The translations under genes and the position numbers were made by a program. A stretch of 64,000 nucleotides of DNA. Origin: Streptomyces acidiscabies (GTDB lineage Bacteria > Actinomycetota > Actinomycetes > Streptomycetales > Streptomycetaceae). The stretch spans positions 620,001 to 684,000 of the forward strand of contig NZ_JAGJBY010000001.1 in NCBI RefSeq assembly GCF_020010905.1. The letters run 5' to 3'. The notes beneath the pieces were generated by a model. It did no database searches. It was not told the origin of the DNA and was given only the letters and a program-made list of their open reading frames with translations. Positions 18,201 through 28,695 of this stretch are shown here, in pieces (positions within the stretch are counted from its first letter, which is position 1; every line of letters begins with the position of its first letter).

Positions 18201-19307
18201 GATCAGGTACTTGTACGCCTCGTCCGCCTCGGCATCCAGCGCGGGCTTGCCGCTCAGCAGCGCCGGCTTCGTGGACGTCGTGAACGACAGCTGCGCCACC
18301 GGCGAGCCGATCGCGCTCAGGCCCTCCAGCAGGAACCCCGGGTTGAAGGCGATCGAGATGTCGTCGCCGTCGAGGTTCGCGTCGACCCGCTCCACAGCCT
18401 GTGCGTCGTCGCTGGACCCGGCCTCCAGGATGAGCACACCCTGCTCGAAGCTGAGCCGCACCGGCGTGTTCCGCTCGGCGACGAGGGCCACGCGCTTGAC
18501 CGCCTCGACGAACGGCGCGGTCTCGATCACGGCGACGGAGTTGAACTCGGTCGGGAAGAGCGTCCGGTACTTCGGGAGGTCGCCCTCCAGGAGACGCGTG
18601 GTCGTCCGTCGGCCGGCGCCCTCGAAGCCGATCAGGCCCTCGCCGGACCCCGACCCGGAGAGCGCCAGGGTGACGCTGTCGCCGCTGGTCAGCGCCTTGG
18701 CCGTGTCGAGCAGCGTCTTCGCGGGCACCAGGGCCACGGCGGACGTCTCGGGGTTCTCCGGCTTCCACAGGAACTCGCGGACGGCGAACCGGTACCGGTC
18801 CGTCGACGCGAGCGTCACCGTGTCGCCCTCGATCTCGATGCGCACACCCGTCAGCACCGGCAGCGTGTCGTCACGACCGGCGGCGATGGCGACCTGGGCG
18901 GCGGCGGAGGCGAAGACCTCGCCCGGCACGGTACCCGTCGCGTTCGGCATCTGCGGCAGCGCCGGGTACTCCTCCACAGGCAGTGTGTGCAGCGTGAACC
19001 GCGAGGAGCCGCACACCACCGTGGCCCGTACACCGTCTGTGGAAATCTCCACCGGCCGGTTCGGCAGCGCCCGGCAGATGTCGGCGAGCAGGCGGCCGGA
19101 GACGAGCACCGTGCCCTCCTCGTCGACCTCGGCCTCGACGCCGACCCGCGCCGAGACCTCGTAGTCGAAGCTCGACAGGCTCAGCTGGCCTTCCTCGGCC
19201 TTCAGCAGGAGCCCGGCGAGGACAGGCGCCGGCGGGCGGGCCGGGAGGCTGCGTGCCGCCCAGGCCACGGCCTCCGCGAGTACGTCGCGTTCCACCCGGA
19301 TCTTCAC
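18177..19307 (-). CDS. dnaN: DNA polymerase III sliding clamp, beta subunit
   Basis: 376 residues from GTG 19307, with GGAGG eight bases upstream. It forms the ring-shaped processivity clamp. Three clamp domains of about 120 residues are recognisable: the start MKIRVERDVLAEAVAWAARS, the middle part EVFASAAAQVAIAAGRDD and the last part with FNPGFLLEGLSAIGS. It ends with YLIMPVRLSG, the usual clamp C-terminus. It is read away from oriC, downstream of dnaA with oriC in between. Confidence 0.98.
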   Translation of the reverse strand: MKIRVERDVLAEAVAWAARSLPARPPAPVLAGLLLKAEEGQLSLSSFDYEVSARVGVEAEVDEEGTVLVSGRLLADICRALPNRPVEISTDGVRATVVCGSSRFTLHTLPVEEYPALPQMPNATGTVPGEVFASAAAQVAIAAGRDDTLPVLTGVRIEIEGDTVTLASTDRYRFAVREFLWKPENPETSAVALVPAKTLLDTAKALTSGDSVTLALSGSGSGEGLIGFEGAGRRTTTRLLEGDLPKYRTLFPTEFNSVAVIETAPFVEAVKRVALVAERNTPVRLSFEQGVLILEAGSSDDAQAVERVDANLDGDDISIAFNPGFLLEGLSAIGSPVAQLSFTTSTKPALLSGKPALDAEADEAYKYLIMPVRLSG

Positions 19308-20202
19308 TCTTGCCGCCTCCTGCTGTTGCCGGCGCTTCTCGGCCTGCTTCGCCTTGGTCGTCTGTCTGGGTGTCACGGCCCTCGGCGAGGGGAAGGACAT
19401 CCGGGGACCAGTCTGACGCACCCCACTGACACCTGGTGCCCCTCGGGGTCAAGTCGTGACCACGGGCAGCCGGAGGCGGCGGAGCGAGTTGTGCACAGGC
19501 CCCGCTTCGAACCGATTCCCAGGCTCTCTCTAGTTGGTCTTAGTAGTAGGGCCTGTGGATACGGTGGATAACCCCGTTTTCCCAGCTCAGAGCCCAAATT
19601 TTATCCACCGACCCTGTGGATGGCACCGGTGGATAACCCACCTCATCTGTGGAGAACGAAAAGTTCTGCACACCCCGTCCACAGATCAGGGCCGGTTGTC
19701 CCCAGCTGCGTCCCCAGGTTTACCCACGTTTCCCACAGGCCAACCCGGCACCTTCATGTGACGCCTTTCACTCGACCCGGTGAGGAGGCGCGTCGTGTTG
19801 CCGAACAGTGGACAACGCTGTGGAGAACCCCCTCCACCCTGGGGAAAACGCCCTCCAACCTGGGGAAACCCGGTGGAAAACTTTTTCCCCACCCTGTAGA
19901 CCCCGAGACTATCCACAGCCTGTGGATAACCTTTATCCACGAATCCACAGGCACCTGACCTGCCCAGATGATCTCGCACACCCCCAGCCTGTGGACACAG
20001 TCTGGACAACTTCGCAGTCCACACCCTGTGGAGGCCAGAAACCCGAGCAATCTGTGGACAACACCCGTAACCTCCACGGAAATTCGAACACCCCCGGCCG
20101 CCCGCGGCCCGGCGACGGCCTCGGCAACGGCCCCATCTACTGCCCCGGCAACGGCGAAGGGCGCCCCCGGACCACCGGGAGCGCCCTCAGCCTCGTACTG
20201 TC
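19308..20202. other. oriC: Chromosomal replication origin oriC
   Basis: Non-coding dnaA-dnaN interval packed with DnaA boxes in both directions. Best copies: TTATCCACA (complement of 19921-19929), TTGTCCACA (complement of 20053-20061), TTATCCACG (19933-19941), TTATCCACC (19601-19609 and complements of 19563-19571 and 19628-19636) and TTGTCCACT (complement of 19807-19815). One-mismatch copies include CTATCCACA (19909-19917), TTGTGCACA (19489-19497), TTCTCCACA (complements of 19648-19656 and 19819-19827) and TTTCCCACA (19730-19738). I count about 19 boxes, the number I recall for Streptomyces origins. There is no long AT-rich unwinding element; the lowest GC is near 19545-19610. Confidence 0.96.
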
Positions 20203-22176
20203 TCAGCCGTTCTTGATGCGGTTCGTCAGCTCCGTCACCTGGTTGTAGATCGACCGGCGTTCGGCCATGAGGTTGCGGATCTTGCGGTCCGCGTGCATGA
20301 CCGTCGTGTGGTCCCGGCCGCCGAACAGGGCGCCGATCTTGGGCAGCGAGAGGTCCGTCAGCTCGCGGCACAGGTACATGGCGATCTGCCGGGCCGTGAC
20401 CAGCGCCCGCCCCCGTGAGGTCCCGCACAGGTCCTCGACCGTCAGGCCGAAGTACGCCGCCGTGGCGCTCATGATCGCCGTGGAGGTGATCTCGGGCGCC
20501 GAGTCCTCGCCCCCGGGGATGAGGTCCTTGAGGACGATCTCGGTCAGGCCGAGGTCCACCGGCTGCCGGTTGAGGGACGCGAACGCGGTGACCCGGATCA
20601 GCGCGCCCTCCAGCTCCCGGATGTTGCGGGAGATCCGGGAGGCGATGAACTCCAGGACCTCCGGCGGCGCGTTCAGCTGCTCCTGGACGGCCTTCTTGCG
20701 CAGGATCGCGATCCGCGTCTCCAGCTCGGGCGGCTGCACGTCGGTGATGAGCCCCCACTCGAAACGGTTCCGCAGCCGGTCCTCCAGGGTGACGAGCTGC
20801 TTGGGCGGCCGGTCGGAGGACAGCACGATCTGCTTGTTGGCGTTGTGCAGCGTGTTGAACGTGTGGAAGAACTCCTCCTGCGTCGACTCCTTGTCCGCGA
20901 GGAACTGGATGTCGTCGACGAGCAGGATGTCCATCTCCCGGTACCGCTTGCGGAAGCTGTCGCCCTTGCCGTCCCGGATGGAGTTGATGAACTCGTTGGT
21001 GAACTCCTCGGAGGACACGTACCGCACGCGCGTACCGGGGTACAGGCTGCGCGCGTAGTGCCCGATGGCGTGCAGGAGGTGCGTCTTGCCGAGCCCGGAC
21101 TCGCCGTAGATGAACAGCGGGTTGTACGCCTTGGCGGGCGCCTCGGCGACGGCGACGGCCGCGGCGTGCGCGAACCGGTTGGACGCGCCGATGACGAACG
21201 TGTCGAAGAGGTACTTGGGATTGAGCCGCGCGGTCGGCTCCCCCGGCCCCTTGCCGCCGCCTGCGGAGGACACCGGCGCGGGCGCCCCCCCGGGCCGGTG
21301 CGAGGGCTCGGGCAGCTCACGCCGTACGGGATCGCGCTGGTCGTAGTCGGGCCGCGAGGGCGGCTCGTAGGCCCCCCGCTCGGCGGGCGCGGGCCGGTAC
21401 CCCCCGGGCCGCCGTTCGGGGGCGGAGGGGTACGGCTCCTGCTGCCCGTACGGCTCCTGCGGCGCGCCCGCGTACGGATCACGCTCGGGGAAGCCCAGCC
21501 GCTGCTGCTGCCACCCGCCGTAGTCGTCGGACCGCTCAGCCCGCTCGGCCCGTTCAGCTCGCTCTGAGCGCTCGGACCGCTCGGGGCGTTCCCCCCGCTC
21601 GGACCGCTCCCCGCGCGGCCACGCGCCGGGTTCCTCGGACCGTTCGGGGCGCTCCGCGCCGCGCGGCCACGCGCCGGGCTCGGGACGCTGGTACTCGCCG
21701 GGGTAGGCGGGGCGGACGGTCGGCAGGGGCCGCTCGCCGGAGGGCTCGGGCCGGTGCCGGCCGTAGCCGCCGTCGTAGGGATCGTCGTACTGCTGCTCGT
21801 AGTCGCCCCGGGACGGAGCGTCGTACGGCGGTTTGTCGTACGACTGCGGAGGCGGCTCGGGTTCGTCGTACGGGGGCTGCGGCTGGGCCGGGGGCTCGCC
21901 CGCGGACTCGTCGACGGTGATCGCGATCCGGATCGGCCGCCCGCACGCGCGGCTCAGGCTCTCGCTGACGATCGGCGCGAGCCGCCCCTCCAGGACGTTC
22001 TTCGCGAACTCGTTCGGTACGGCGAGCAGGGCCGTGTCCGCGACCAGCGCGAGCGGCTGGGTGCGCCGCAGCCACCGTTCGTCCTTGACCTCCACCCCCT
22101 GGCCGCGGCCCTCGCCGAGGAGCTGCTCCAGTACTCGCGGCCACACTGCGGCAAGATCGGCAGGTACGTCAGCCAC
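20203..22176 (-). CDS. dnaA: Chromosomal replication initiator DnaA
   Basis: 657 residues from GTG 22176 ([18 protein letters not shown]). Domain I covers about 1-90. Domain II, about 90-320, is unusually long, rich in Pro, Tyr, Glu and Arg, and includes an ER-S/ER-A repeat; a long domain II is normal for Streptomyces DnaA. The AAA+ domain shows Walker [10 protein letters not shown] (about 358) and Walker [10 protein letters not shown]. Domain IV ends with [15 protein letters not shown], which reads DnaA boxes. The upstream region holds two DnaA boxes, so it is probably autoregulated. Confidence 0.99.
   Translation of the reverse strand: MADVPADLAAVWPRVLEQLLGEGRGQGVEVKDERWLRRTQPLALVADTALLAVPNEFAKNVLEGRLAPIVSESLSRACGRPIRIAITVDESAGEPPAQPQPPYDEPEPPPQSYDKPPYDAPSRGDYEQQYDDPYDGGYGRHRPEPSGERPLPTVRPAYPGEYQRPEPGAWPRGAERPERSEEPGAWPRGERSERGERPERSERSERAERAERAERSDDYGGWQQQRLGFPERDPYAGAPQEPYGQQEPYPSAPERRPGGYRPAPAERGAYEPPSRPDYDQRDPVRRELPEPSHRPGGAPAPVSSAGGGKGPGEPTARLNPKYLFDTFVIGASNRFAHAAAVAVAEAPAKAYNPLFIYGESGLGKTHLLHAIGHYARSLYPGTRVRYVSSEEFTNEFINSIRDGKGDSFRKRYREMDILLVDDIQFLADKESTQEEFFHTFNTLHNANKQIVLSSDRPPKQLVTLEDRLRNRFEWGLITDVQPPELETRIAILRKKAVQEQLNAPPEVLEFIASRISRNIRELEGALIRVTAFASLNRQPVDLGLTEIVLKDLIPGGEDSAPEITSTAIMSATAAYFGLTVEDLCGTSRGRALVTARQIAMYLCRELTDLSLPKIGALFGGRDHTTVMHADRKIRNLMAERRSIYNQVTELTNRIKNG
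21530..21612 (-). repeat. Imperfect 9-base repeat inside dnaA domain II
   Basis: Encodes repeated Glu-Arg-Ser and Glu-Arg-Ala triplets (for example [19 protein letters not shown]). It falls in the disordered linker of DnaA, where length change by slippage would be tolerated. Confidence 0.6.
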
Positions 22177-22552
22177 AGGGCACGCTCTCTCGAAGGTCCC
22201 ACGATCGTGTGATCTCGGGACGGTGCGGGATGTAAATCGGGTGGGGCGGTGGACATGGGAACGAATCGGAGTCCAGTCACGGTAGTCAGCGCGCGGGGTA
22301 CGGTTCAAGTTGTTGTCCCCAGGCTGTGGACAGTGTCTCCCGCGAGCCTCTGGTTTGACCGGATGGCGCAGCCCCGCGTACCGTAACCAGGTCGAGTTGT
22401 CGATGGCTGCTGCCGCCTGCCTCCGATGGGCACAGATCGCGTCAGGTGATCGGGAAGCGGTGCACTCGGGCGTAAGCGAGAGCTACTCGTGGGCGCACGG
22501 TGACAGCCAGGACGGCACCCGCCGCCCCCGATTTGATTTCTGGAGCCCCCGA
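22177..22552. promoter_or_regulatory. Divergent dnaA / rpmH promoter region with two DnaA boxes
   Basis: 376 bases between two divergent genes. TTGTCCCCA at 22313-22321 and CTGTCCACA (complement of 22325-22333) stand back to back about 140 bases before the dnaA start. The same arrangement in S. coelicolor/S. lividans is known to serve dnaA autoregulation. The right half should contain the rpmH promoter; I did not identify its boxes with confidence. Confidence 0.7.
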
Positions 22553-22690
22553 GTGAGCAAGCGCACCTTCCAGCCGAACAACCGCCGTCGTGCCAAGACC
22601 CACGGCTTCCGCCTGCGGATGCGTACCCGTGCCGGTCGCGCGATCCTGGCGACCCGCCGCAGCAAGGGTCGCGCCCGTCTGTCCGCCTGA
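22553..22690 (+). CDS. rpmH: 50S ribosomal protein L34
   Basis: 45 residues from GTG 22553, [18 protein letters not shown] and so on, the very basic L34 sequence. It is the first gene of the rightward operon rpmH-rnpA-yidD-yidC-jag, an arrangement kept in most bacteria next to oriC. The spacing to rnpA is 21 bases. Confidence 0.99.
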   Translation: MSKRTFQPNNRRRAKTHGFRLRMRTRAGRAILATRRSKGRARLSA

Positions 22691-22711
22691 TCCCGGTCAG
22701 GTCATGCCGTC

Positions 22712-23083
22712 GTGCTGCCCACCGAGAACCGGCTGAGGCGGCGCGAGGACTTCGCGACCGCGGTACGGCGAGGCCGTCGGGCCGGACGCCCGACTCTCGT
22801 CGTCCACCTTCGCAGCGATGCAACGGACCCGCACGCGCCTGGGGAGAGCGCTCCCCCGACGCGTGCGGGTTTCGTCGTGAGCAAGGCCGTCGGGAACGCC
22901 GTGGTACGCAACACGGTGAAGCGCCGGCTGCGGCACCTGATGCGCGAGCGGATCGCCTCGCTGCCCCCCGGTAGCCTGGTAGTAGTACGAGCGCTGCCCG
23001 GATCGGGCGACGCCGGCCATGCACAACTGGCCCAGGACCTCGATGCCGCCCTGCGACGGCTGTTGGGAGGGGGCACGCGATGA
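22712..23083 (+). CDS. rnpA: Ribonuclease P protein component
   Basis: 123 residues from GTG 22712. The basic protein subunit of RNase P that helps the RNA enzyme process tRNA 5' ends. The start [21 protein letters not shown] and the RNR-like motif [19 protein letters not shown] are diagnostic. Its stop overlaps the yidD start by 4 bases. Confidence 0.98.
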   Translation: MLPTENRLRRREDFATAVRRGRRAGRPTLVVHLRSDATDPHAPGESAPPTRAGFVVSKAVGNAVVRNTVKRRLRHLMRERIASLPPGSLVVVRALPGSGDAGHAQLAQDLDAALRRLLGGGTR

Positions 23084-23433
23084 AGTACCCGCTGCTGGCC
23101 CTGATCAAGCTGTACCAGTGGACGATCAGTCCGCTGCTCGGGCCGGTGTGCAAGTACTACCCGTCGTGCTCCCACTACGGATATACGGCCATCGACCGGC
23201 ACGGCGCGGTCAAGGGAACGGCGCTCACCGCCTGGCGCATCCTGCGGTGCAACCCGTGGTCCCTGGGCGGTGTGGACCACGTGCCCCCGCGGAAACGACC
23301 GCGGTGGCACGAGATGCTGCGCGACGCCTGGCGTGCGCGCACGGGCGGGACCTCCGCCGCCGAACCGGCCACCGAAGGCACCAAACCTCCGGGGTCGGCA
23401 GCAGAGCCCCCGTCCCATGCCCAAGGAGCATGA
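23080..23433 (+). CDS. yidD: Membrane protein insertion efficiency factor YidD
   Basis: 117 residues. The conserved part is the first 75 residues: [50 protein letters not shown], with the three family cysteines. It helps YidC insert membrane proteins at the inner face. The last 40 residues are a low-complexity actinobacterial tail. The gene lies between rnpA and yidC. Confidence 0.97.
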   Translation: MKYPLLALIKLYQWTISPLLGPVCKYYPSCSHYGYTAIDRHGAVKGTALTAWRILRCNPWSLGGVDHVPPRKRPRWHEMLRDAWRARTGGTSAAEPATEGTKPPGSAAEPPSHAQGA

Positions 23434-23436
23434 TTA

Positions 23437-24723
23437 GTGGACACGATTGCCAGCCTGTTCAGCTTCATCACGACACCTGTGTCCTGGGTCATCGTCCAGT
23501 TCCACAAGGTGTACGGGGCCATCTTCGGCCCCGACACCGGGTGGGCCTGGGGCCTGTCGATCGTGTCTTTGGTGATCCTCATCCGGATCTGCCTGATCCC
23601 GCTCTTCGTGAAGCAGATCAAGGCGACCCGCGCCATGCAGACGCTCCAGCCCGAGATGAAGAAGATCCAGGAGCGCTACAAGAACGACCGGCAGCGCCAG
23701 TCCGAGGAAATGATGAAGCTGTACAAGGACACGGGTACCAACCCGCTGTCCTCGTGCCTTCCGATCCTCGCCCAGTCGCCGTTCTTCTTCGCCCTGTACC
23801 ACGTCCTCAGCGCCATCGCCTCGGGCAAGACGATCGGGGTCATCAACAACGACCTCCTGGCGAGCGCGCGTCAGGCGCACATCTTCGGCGCCCCGCTGGC
23901 CGTGAAGTTCACGGACGGCGCCTCGAAGGTCGAAGCGCTCGGCGCTCACATCACCGACGTCCGGGTCGTCACCGCGATCATGATCGTCCTGATGTCGGCG
24001 TCGCAGTTCTTCACGCAGCGCCAGCTGATGACGAAGAACGTCGACACCACGGTCAAGACGCCGTACATGCAGCAGCAGAAGATGCTCATGTACATCTTCC
24101 CGGTCATGTTCGCCGTCTTCGGCATCAACTTCCCCGTCGGTGTCCTTGTCTACTGGCTGACCACCAACGTGTGGACCATGGGCCAGCAGATGTTCGTCAT
24201 CCGCAACAACCCGACGCCGGGTTCGAAGGCGCAGGCCGCGTTCCTGGAGCGGCTCACCAAGCACGTCACGCACCACGGCAAGATCAGCCGGCGCGGTGAG
24301 AAGGTCATCGTCAAGGCGATCGTCGCCAAGGGGCGCGACCGCAACGAGGCCGAGCGCAAGTTCATCAACGGCCTGACCAAGCTGGGCCTCGCCGCCCAGG
24401 CCGACGGCACCGTCATCAAGAGCGAGGCCGAGGTCGTCGAGAACGAGGACGGCACGACGACGCCGGCCGGCGCGCCCAAGCGCCAGCAGCCCAAGCGCCA
24501 GTCGAAGTCCCAGCGGCAGTCCGGCCCCGTTGCCGCCAAGCCGGCCGGTGAGTCCGCCCCGACGACGTCGCTCACCAAGTCCGACGAGCCGCAGGACACT
24601 CCGCCCGCTGCTGCCGCCAAGCCTGCCGCGCCCAAGCCGGGTACCGGCGGTGGCCGCAGCAAGGCCCAGTCAGGGCAGCGCAAGGGCGGCCCGCAGCGCC
24701 CCAAGTCCCCCTCCAAGAAGTAA
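23437..24723 (+). CDS. yidC: Membrane protein insertase YidC/Oxa1
   Basis: 428 residues from GTG 23437. The Oxa1 core lies at about 30-270. The key arginine of the hydrophilic groove is R50 ([13 protein letters not shown]); the coiled hairpin is at about 65-95 ([20 protein letters not shown]); later spans include [20 protein letters not shown]. There is no large periplasmic P1 domain, as in Gram-positive forms. The C-terminal 150 residues are basic and low-complexity, probably ribosome-facing. Confidence 0.97.
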   Translation: MDTIASLFSFITTPVSWVIVQFHKVYGAIFGPDTGWAWGLSIVSLVILIRICLIPLFVKQIKATRAMQTLQPEMKKIQERYKNDRQRQSEEMMKLYKDTGTNPLSSCLPILAQSPFFFALYHVLSAIASGKTIGVINNDLLASARQAHIFGAPLAVKFTDGASKVEALGAHITDVRVVTAIMIVLMSASQFFTQRQLMTKNVDTTVKTPYMQQQKMLMYIFPVMFAVFGINFPVGVLVYWLTTNVWTMGQQMFVIRNNPTPGSKAQAAFLERLTKHVTHHGKISRRGEKVIVKAIVAKGRDRNEAERKFINGLTKLGLAAQADGTVIKSEAEVVENEDGTTTPAGAPKRQQPKRQSKSQRQSGPVAAKPAGESAPTTSLTKSDEPQDTPPAAAAKPAAPKPGTGGGRSKAQSGQRKGGPQRPKSPSKK

Positions 24724-24738
24724 GAAGGAGCTCATCCC

Positions 24739-25251
24739 GTGACGGAAGGCACCACCTCCGCTGCCGCCGAGGGTGCAGACACCCTGACCCGCCTGGAGCA
24801 GGAGGGCGAGATCGCCGCGGACTACCTTGAGGGTCTGCTGGACATCGCCGATCTCGACGGCGACATCGACATGGACGTCGAAGCCGATCGTGCCTCTGTG
24901 TCGATCATCAGCGACGCACACGGCCGCGATCTCCAGAAGCTGGTCGGCCGCGACGGCGAGGTGCTGGAGGCGCTCCAGGAGCTGACGCGGCTCGCCGTGC
25001 ACCGGGAGACCGGTGACCGCAGCCGGCTGATGCTGGACATCGCGGGCTACCGCGCCCAGAAGCGCACCGAGCTCTCCGAGCTGGGCGCCAAGGCCGCGGC
25101 CGACGCGAAGAACTCCGGCGAGCCGGTCCGCCTCAAGCCCATGACGCCGTTCGAGCGCAAGGTCGTGCACGACGCGGTCAAGGCGGCGGGCCTGAGCAGC
25201 GAGTCCGAGGGCGAGGAGCCTGAGCGCTTCGTCGTCGTGCTCCCCAGCTGA
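24739..25251 (+). CDS. jag: Jag/KhpB-type RNA-binding protein (KH and R3H domains)
   Basis: 170 residues. After an acidic start, a KH-like part (ISDAHGRDLQKLVGRDGEVL) is followed by an R3H part (DRSRLMLDIAGYRAQKR and MTPFERKVVHDAVKAAG). Jag/KhpB binds RNA and affects cell-wall growth in firmicutes. It follows yidC by 15 bases, the usual position, and a strong terminator ends the operon. Confidence 0.95.
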   Translation: MTEGTTSAAAEGADTLTRLEQEGEIAADYLEGLLDIADLDGDIDMDVEADRASVSIISDAHGRDLQKLVGRDGEVLEALQELTRLAVHRETGDRSRLMLDIAGYRAQKRTELSELGAKAAADAKNSGEPVRLKPMTPFERKVVHDAVKAAGLSSESEGEEPERFVVVLPS

Positions 25252-25288
25252 ATCCGCTAGAACGCCCGATTCAGACAACGCGTTTTTC

Positions 25289-25328
25289 CCGGCTCCGTCT
25301 GTCCAGTCGTGCAGACGGGGCCGGTCTT
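25289..25328 (+). terminator. Terminator of the rpmH-jag operon
   Basis: A 13-bp stem (25289-25301 with 25312-25324, one G-U pair) with a 10-base loop, followed by TCTTTT. It separates jag from rsmG and supports the later rsmG start at 25393. Confidence 0.9.
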
Positions 25329-25392
25329 TTGTCAGCCCCTGTGGTTTCGGCCGGCGCTCGGTGCGCCGGTGCGGTACGGAAGGACGGTCCCC

Positions 25393-26109
25393 GTGACGGA
25401 GGCAGCGGAACTCCCCCCCGCGCCCGAGCAGGCTCGTGAGGTATTCGGCGATCGCTACGCGGACGCGGTCCGGTACGCCGAGCTGCTGGCCGAGACGGGC
25501 GTGCAGCGCGGTCTCATCGGCCCCCGCGAGGTGCCCCGGCTCTGGGAGCGGCACATCCTCAACTGCGCGGTGCTCTCCGAGGCGGTGCCCGACGACGTGA
25601 CCGTGTGCGACGTCGGCTCGGGCGCCGGGCTGCCCGGCATCCCGCTCGCGCTGGTCCGGGACGACCTCAAGATCACCCTGCTGGAGCCGCTGCTGCGCCG
25701 CACCAACTTCCTCAACGAGGTCGTCGAGCTGCTCGGCCTCGACCACGTCACCGTCGTCCGGGGCCGTGCCGAGGAGGTCATGGGCAAGCTCCAGCCCGTC
25801 CACGTCGTGACCGCCCGCGCCGTGGCCCCCCTCGACCGCCTCGCCACCTGGGGCATCCCCCTGCTCCGTCCCTACGGCGAGATGCTCGCGCTCAAGGGGG
25901 ACGCCGCCGAGGACGAACTCAAGAGCGCGGCGACCGCCCTGACGAAGCTCGGCGCGGTCGAGACGTCGATCCTCCACGTCGGCGAGGGCATCGTGGACCC
26001 GCTCTCCACGGTCGTCCGGGTCGAGGTCGGCGAGAGCCCCGGCGGGGTGCGGTTCGCGGCGAAGCGGGCCAAGGCGGCGCGGACGGGACGGGTCCGACGC
26101 CGTAGGTAA
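25393..26109 (+). CDS. rsmG: 16S rRNA (guanine-N7) methyltransferase RsmG
   Basis: 238 residues from GTG 25393, behind AAGGACGG; the longer frame from 25309 would run through a terminator. RsmG (GidB) methylates G527 of 16S rRNA. The SAM-binding motif is DVGSGAGLPGIPLAL, with ITLLEPLLRRTNFLNEV next. Loss of function in Streptomyces is known to give low-level streptomycin resistance; the gene looks intact here. It stands before parAB. Confidence 0.97.
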   Translation: MTEAAELPPAPEQAREVFGDRYADAVRYAELLAETGVQRGLIGPREVPRLWERHILNCAVLSEAVPDDVTVCDVGSGAGLPGIPLALVRDDLKITLLEPLLRRTNFLNEVVELLGLDHVTVVRGRAEEVMGKLQPVHVVTARAVAPLDRLATWGIPLLRPYGEMLALKGDAAEDELKSAATALTKLGAVETSILHVGEGIVDPLSTVVRVEVGESPGGVRFAAKRAKAARTGRVRRRR

Positions 26110-26171
26110 GGCGTTTGGGTCGGTATCTGACGGAGTGTCGCGGCCGTTCGGCGCTCGGCGCTGGGCATCGT

Positions 26172-26185
26172 GTTTCACGTGAAAC
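26172..26185. promoter_or_regulatory. parS: parS site 1
   Basis: GTTTCACGTGAAAC, the exact ParB site. It lies between rsmG and parA, or inside parA if the GTG at 26170 is used as start. Confidence 0.95.
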
Positions 26186-26343
26186 GTCGCTCCCTGCTGC
26201 ACGGCATCATCAGCCGTGGCCGCGCCGCGGCCGAACCCCGCGACCGTAAGCCTCTCGGTTCACTCGATGAGGGAACGGAGTTGTCCACAGAGGTGGATTT
26301 CTCCACAGAAGACCAGACCTCACTGGTTCATGACCCCGGAGGC

Positions 26344-27414
26344 ATGGGAGGCTCTGTGCATAGCGAGCCTGATGTCGAGGAGAGTGAATCCTTGCGGTCC
26401 GACGCCAACATCGCGGGACCGATGACCGATCCGGTCCCCGGTCCCCGTACCGAACCGTTGGGGGACGATGTTTCACGTGAAACACCGCCCCCGATGGATG
26501 ACACCCCGATCGGTCGTGCTGCCCAAGTGGCGGTAGAGGCGCTGGGTCGTGCCGGTGAGGGTCTGCCACGACCCGAGCAGACCCGCATCATCGTGGTCGC
26601 CAACCAGAAGGGCGGCGTGGGCAAGACGACGACGACCGTCAACCTGGCCGCGTCCCTGGCTCTGCACGGCGGCCGAGTCCTGGTGGTCGACCTCGACCCG
26701 CAGGGCAACGCCTCGACGGCCCTCGGGATCGACCACCACGCCGAAGTGCCGTCCATCTACGACGTGCTGGTCGACAGCCGCCCGCTGTCCGAGGTCGTCC
26801 AGCCCGTCGTGGACGTCGAGGGCCTCTTCTGCGCCCCGGCCACGATCGACCTCGCCGGCGCGGAGATCGAGCTGGTCTCCCTGGTGGCCCGCGAGAGCCG
26901 GCTCCAGCGCGCGATCCAGGCGTACGAGCAGCCGCTGGACTACGTCCTCATCGACTGCCCGCCCTCCCTCGGCCTCCTGACGGTCAACGCGCTGGTGGCC
27001 GGCGCGGAGGTCCTCATCCCGATCCAGTGCGAGTACTACGCCCTGGAGGGCCTGGGCCAACTCCTGCGCAACGTCGACCTGGTACGGGGGCACCTCAACC
27101 CCACGCTGCATGTGTCGACCATCCTGCTCACCATGTACGACGGCCGGACGCGCCTCGCGTCGCAGGTCGCGGAAGAGGTGCGCACCCACTTCGGTGAGGA
27201 GGTGCTGCGGACGAGCATTCCCCGCTCGGTCCGTATCTCCGAGGCGCCGAGCTACGGGCAGACGGTGCTGACCTACGATCCGGGATCGAGCGGCGCCCTC
27301 TCCTATCTTGAGGCGGCACGCGAGCTCGCGCTGAAGGGCGTCGGTCTCAGCTATGAGCCCCACGCCCATATCGGCGCTCAGAACAACCCGAACATGGTGG
27401 AGGGGATCCAGTGA
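26344..27414 (+). CDS. parA: Chromosome-partitioning ATPase ParA
   Basis: 356 residues from ATG 26344; the frame is open back to GTG 26170, adding 58 residues and a second parS. The conserved ParA core begins near [12 protein letters not shown] (26494). The deviant Walker A is [11 protein letters not shown], Walker A' [11 protein letters not shown], Walker [12 protein letters not shown]. It polymerises on DNA and, with ParB-parS, segregates nucleoids in sporulating hyphae. Its stop overlaps the parB start (GTGA). A parS lies inside the coding part at 26470 and reads DVSRET. Confidence 0.96.
   Translation: MGGSVHSEPDVEESESLRSDANIAGPMTDPVPGPRTEPLGDDVSRETPPPMDDTPIGRAAQVAVEALGRAGEGLPRPEQTRIIVVANQKGGVGKTTTTVNLAASLALHGGRVLVVDLDPQGNASTALGIDHHAEVPSIYDVLVDSRPLSEVVQPVVDVEGLFCAPATIDLAGAEIELVSLVARESRLQRAIQAYEQPLDYVLIDCPPSLGLLTVNALVAGAEVLIPIQCEYYALEGLGQLLRNVDLVRGHLNPTLHVSTILLTMYDGRTRLASQVAEEVRTHFGEEVLRTSIPRSVRISEAPSYGQTVLTYDPGSSGALSYLEAARELALKGVGLSYEPHAHIGAQNNPNMVEGIQ
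26470..26483. promoter_or_regulatory. parS: parS site 2, inside parA
   Basis: Exact GTTTCACGTGAAAC in the 5' part of parA, translated as Val-Ser-Arg-Glu-Thr. Confidence 0.95.
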
Positions 27415-28511
27415 GTGACCGACGGAAGATCGGCCTGGGCCGCGGCCTGGGCGCACTGATCCCAGCCGCCCCGACCGAGAAGACACCGGCCCAGGCCGCG
27501 CTGGGAGGCGGCTCCACGTCCCCCGCGTCGGTCCCGCTGCTGTCCGGTGACCGCGGGGTGGCCGCGGCGAAGGTGGCCACGCTTCCGGCGCCTGTTTCAC
27601 GTGAAACATCGACGGAGTCGGCCGAACCGGAGCTGCCGGCGCCGCCCATCGGCGCCCACTTCGCCGAGATCCCCCTCGACGACATCGCCCCCAACCCGCG
27701 TCAGCCCCGTGACGTCTTCGACGAGGACGCGCTGCACGAGCTGGTCACCTCCATCCAGGAGGTCGGCCTCCTCCAGCCGGTCGTCGTCCGGCAGACGGGG
27801 CCCTCGCGCTACGAGCTCATCATGGGCGAGCGGCGCTGGCGGGCCTGCCGCGAGGCGGGGCTTGAGGCCATTCCGGCGATCGTGCGGGCCACGGACGACG
27901 AGAAGCTTCTTCTGGACGCGCTCCTGGAGAACCTCCACCGGGCCCAGCTCAACCCGCTGGAAGAGGCCGCGGCCTACGACCAGTTGCTGAGGGACTTCAA
28001 CTGCACGCACGACCAGTTGGCGGACCGCATCGGCCGGTCCCGCCCTCAGGTCTCCAACACCCTGCGGCTGCTGAGGCTCTCCCCCTCCGTCCAGCGCCGG
28101 GTCGCCGCCGGGGTGCTCTCCGCCGGGCACGCCCGCGCGCTGCTCTCCGTGGACGACTCGGAGGAGCAGGACCGGCTGGCCCACCGCATCGTCGCCGAGG
28201 GGCTCTCGGTGCGGGCGGTCGAGGAGATCGTGACCCTCATGGGGTCCCGGCCGCAGACGCCGCAGCGGGCCAAGGGGCCGCGTGCCGGTGCCCGGGTCTC
28301 CCCGGCGCTGTCGGACCTCGCGACCCGGCTCTCGGACCGCTTCGAGACACGGGTGAAGATCGACCTCGGGCAGAAGAAGGGGAAGATCACCGTCGAGTTC
28401 GCGTCGATGGAGGACCTGGAGCGCATCCTCGACTCCCTCGCCCCGGGCGAGGGGCCGGCCCTGCAGAAGGGGCTCCTCGATGGCGGCGGCGGTGAGGACG
28501 AGGAGGCGTAA
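27411..28511 (+). CDS. parB: Chromosome-partitioning protein ParB
   Basis: 366 residues from GTG 27411. The N-terminal arginine patch and ParA-contact region start with [15 protein letters not shown]. The CTPase/ParB domain shows [17 protein letters not shown] and [16 protein letters not shown]. The helix-turn-helix is near [19 protein letters not shown]. The C-terminal dimer domain contains [16 protein letters not shown]. It binds the many parS sites in this window and folds the origin region. A parS at 27594 is inside the gene. Confidence 0.98.
   Translation: MSDRRKIGLGRGLGALIPAAPTEKTPAQAALGGGSTSPASVPLLSGDRGVAAAKVATLPAPVSRETSTESAEPELPAPPIGAHFAEIPLDDIAPNPRQPRDVFDEDALHELVTSIQEVGLLQPVVVRQTGPSRYELIMGERRWRACREAGLEAIPAIVRATDDEKLLLDALLENLHRAQLNPLEEAAAYDQLLRDFNCTHDQLADRIGRSRPQVSNTLRLLRLSPSVQRRVAAGVLSAGHARALLSVDDSEEQDRLAHRIVAEGLSVRAVEEIVTLMGSRPQTPQRAKGPRAGARVSPALSDLATRLSDRFETRVKIDLGQKKGKITVEFASMEDLERILDSLAPGEGPALQKGLLDGGGGEDEEA
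27594..27607. promoter_or_regulatory. parS: parS site 3, inside parB
   Basis: Exact core in the linker region of parB, read as PVSRETS, the same frame as in parA. Confidence 0.95.
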
Positions 28512-28553
28512 GTCTCCGGCCGACAGGGGAGTCTGACGCCCTGTCGGGAGGGT

Positions 28554-28597
28554 GAGCGGGTCGTGTCCGGTGGGTGCCGGAACACGGCCCGCTCTTT
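28554..28597 (+). terminator. Terminator after parB
   Basis: GAGCGGG (28554) pairs with CCCGCTC, with inner GTGT/ACAC and CCGG/CCGG pairs, followed by TTTG. A second shorter inverted repeat (CCGACAGGG 28520-28528 with CCCTGTCGG 28539-28547) lies just before it. Confidence 0.7.
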
Positions 28598-28695
28598 GCC
28601 TTTCCGGCGTATCGAGGCCATCGCTTCCCTGGATACGATGCAGACGGGTATGGCACATCCACCGGGCAGCACCTCTGAGGGGGAGGGCGGAGGCC

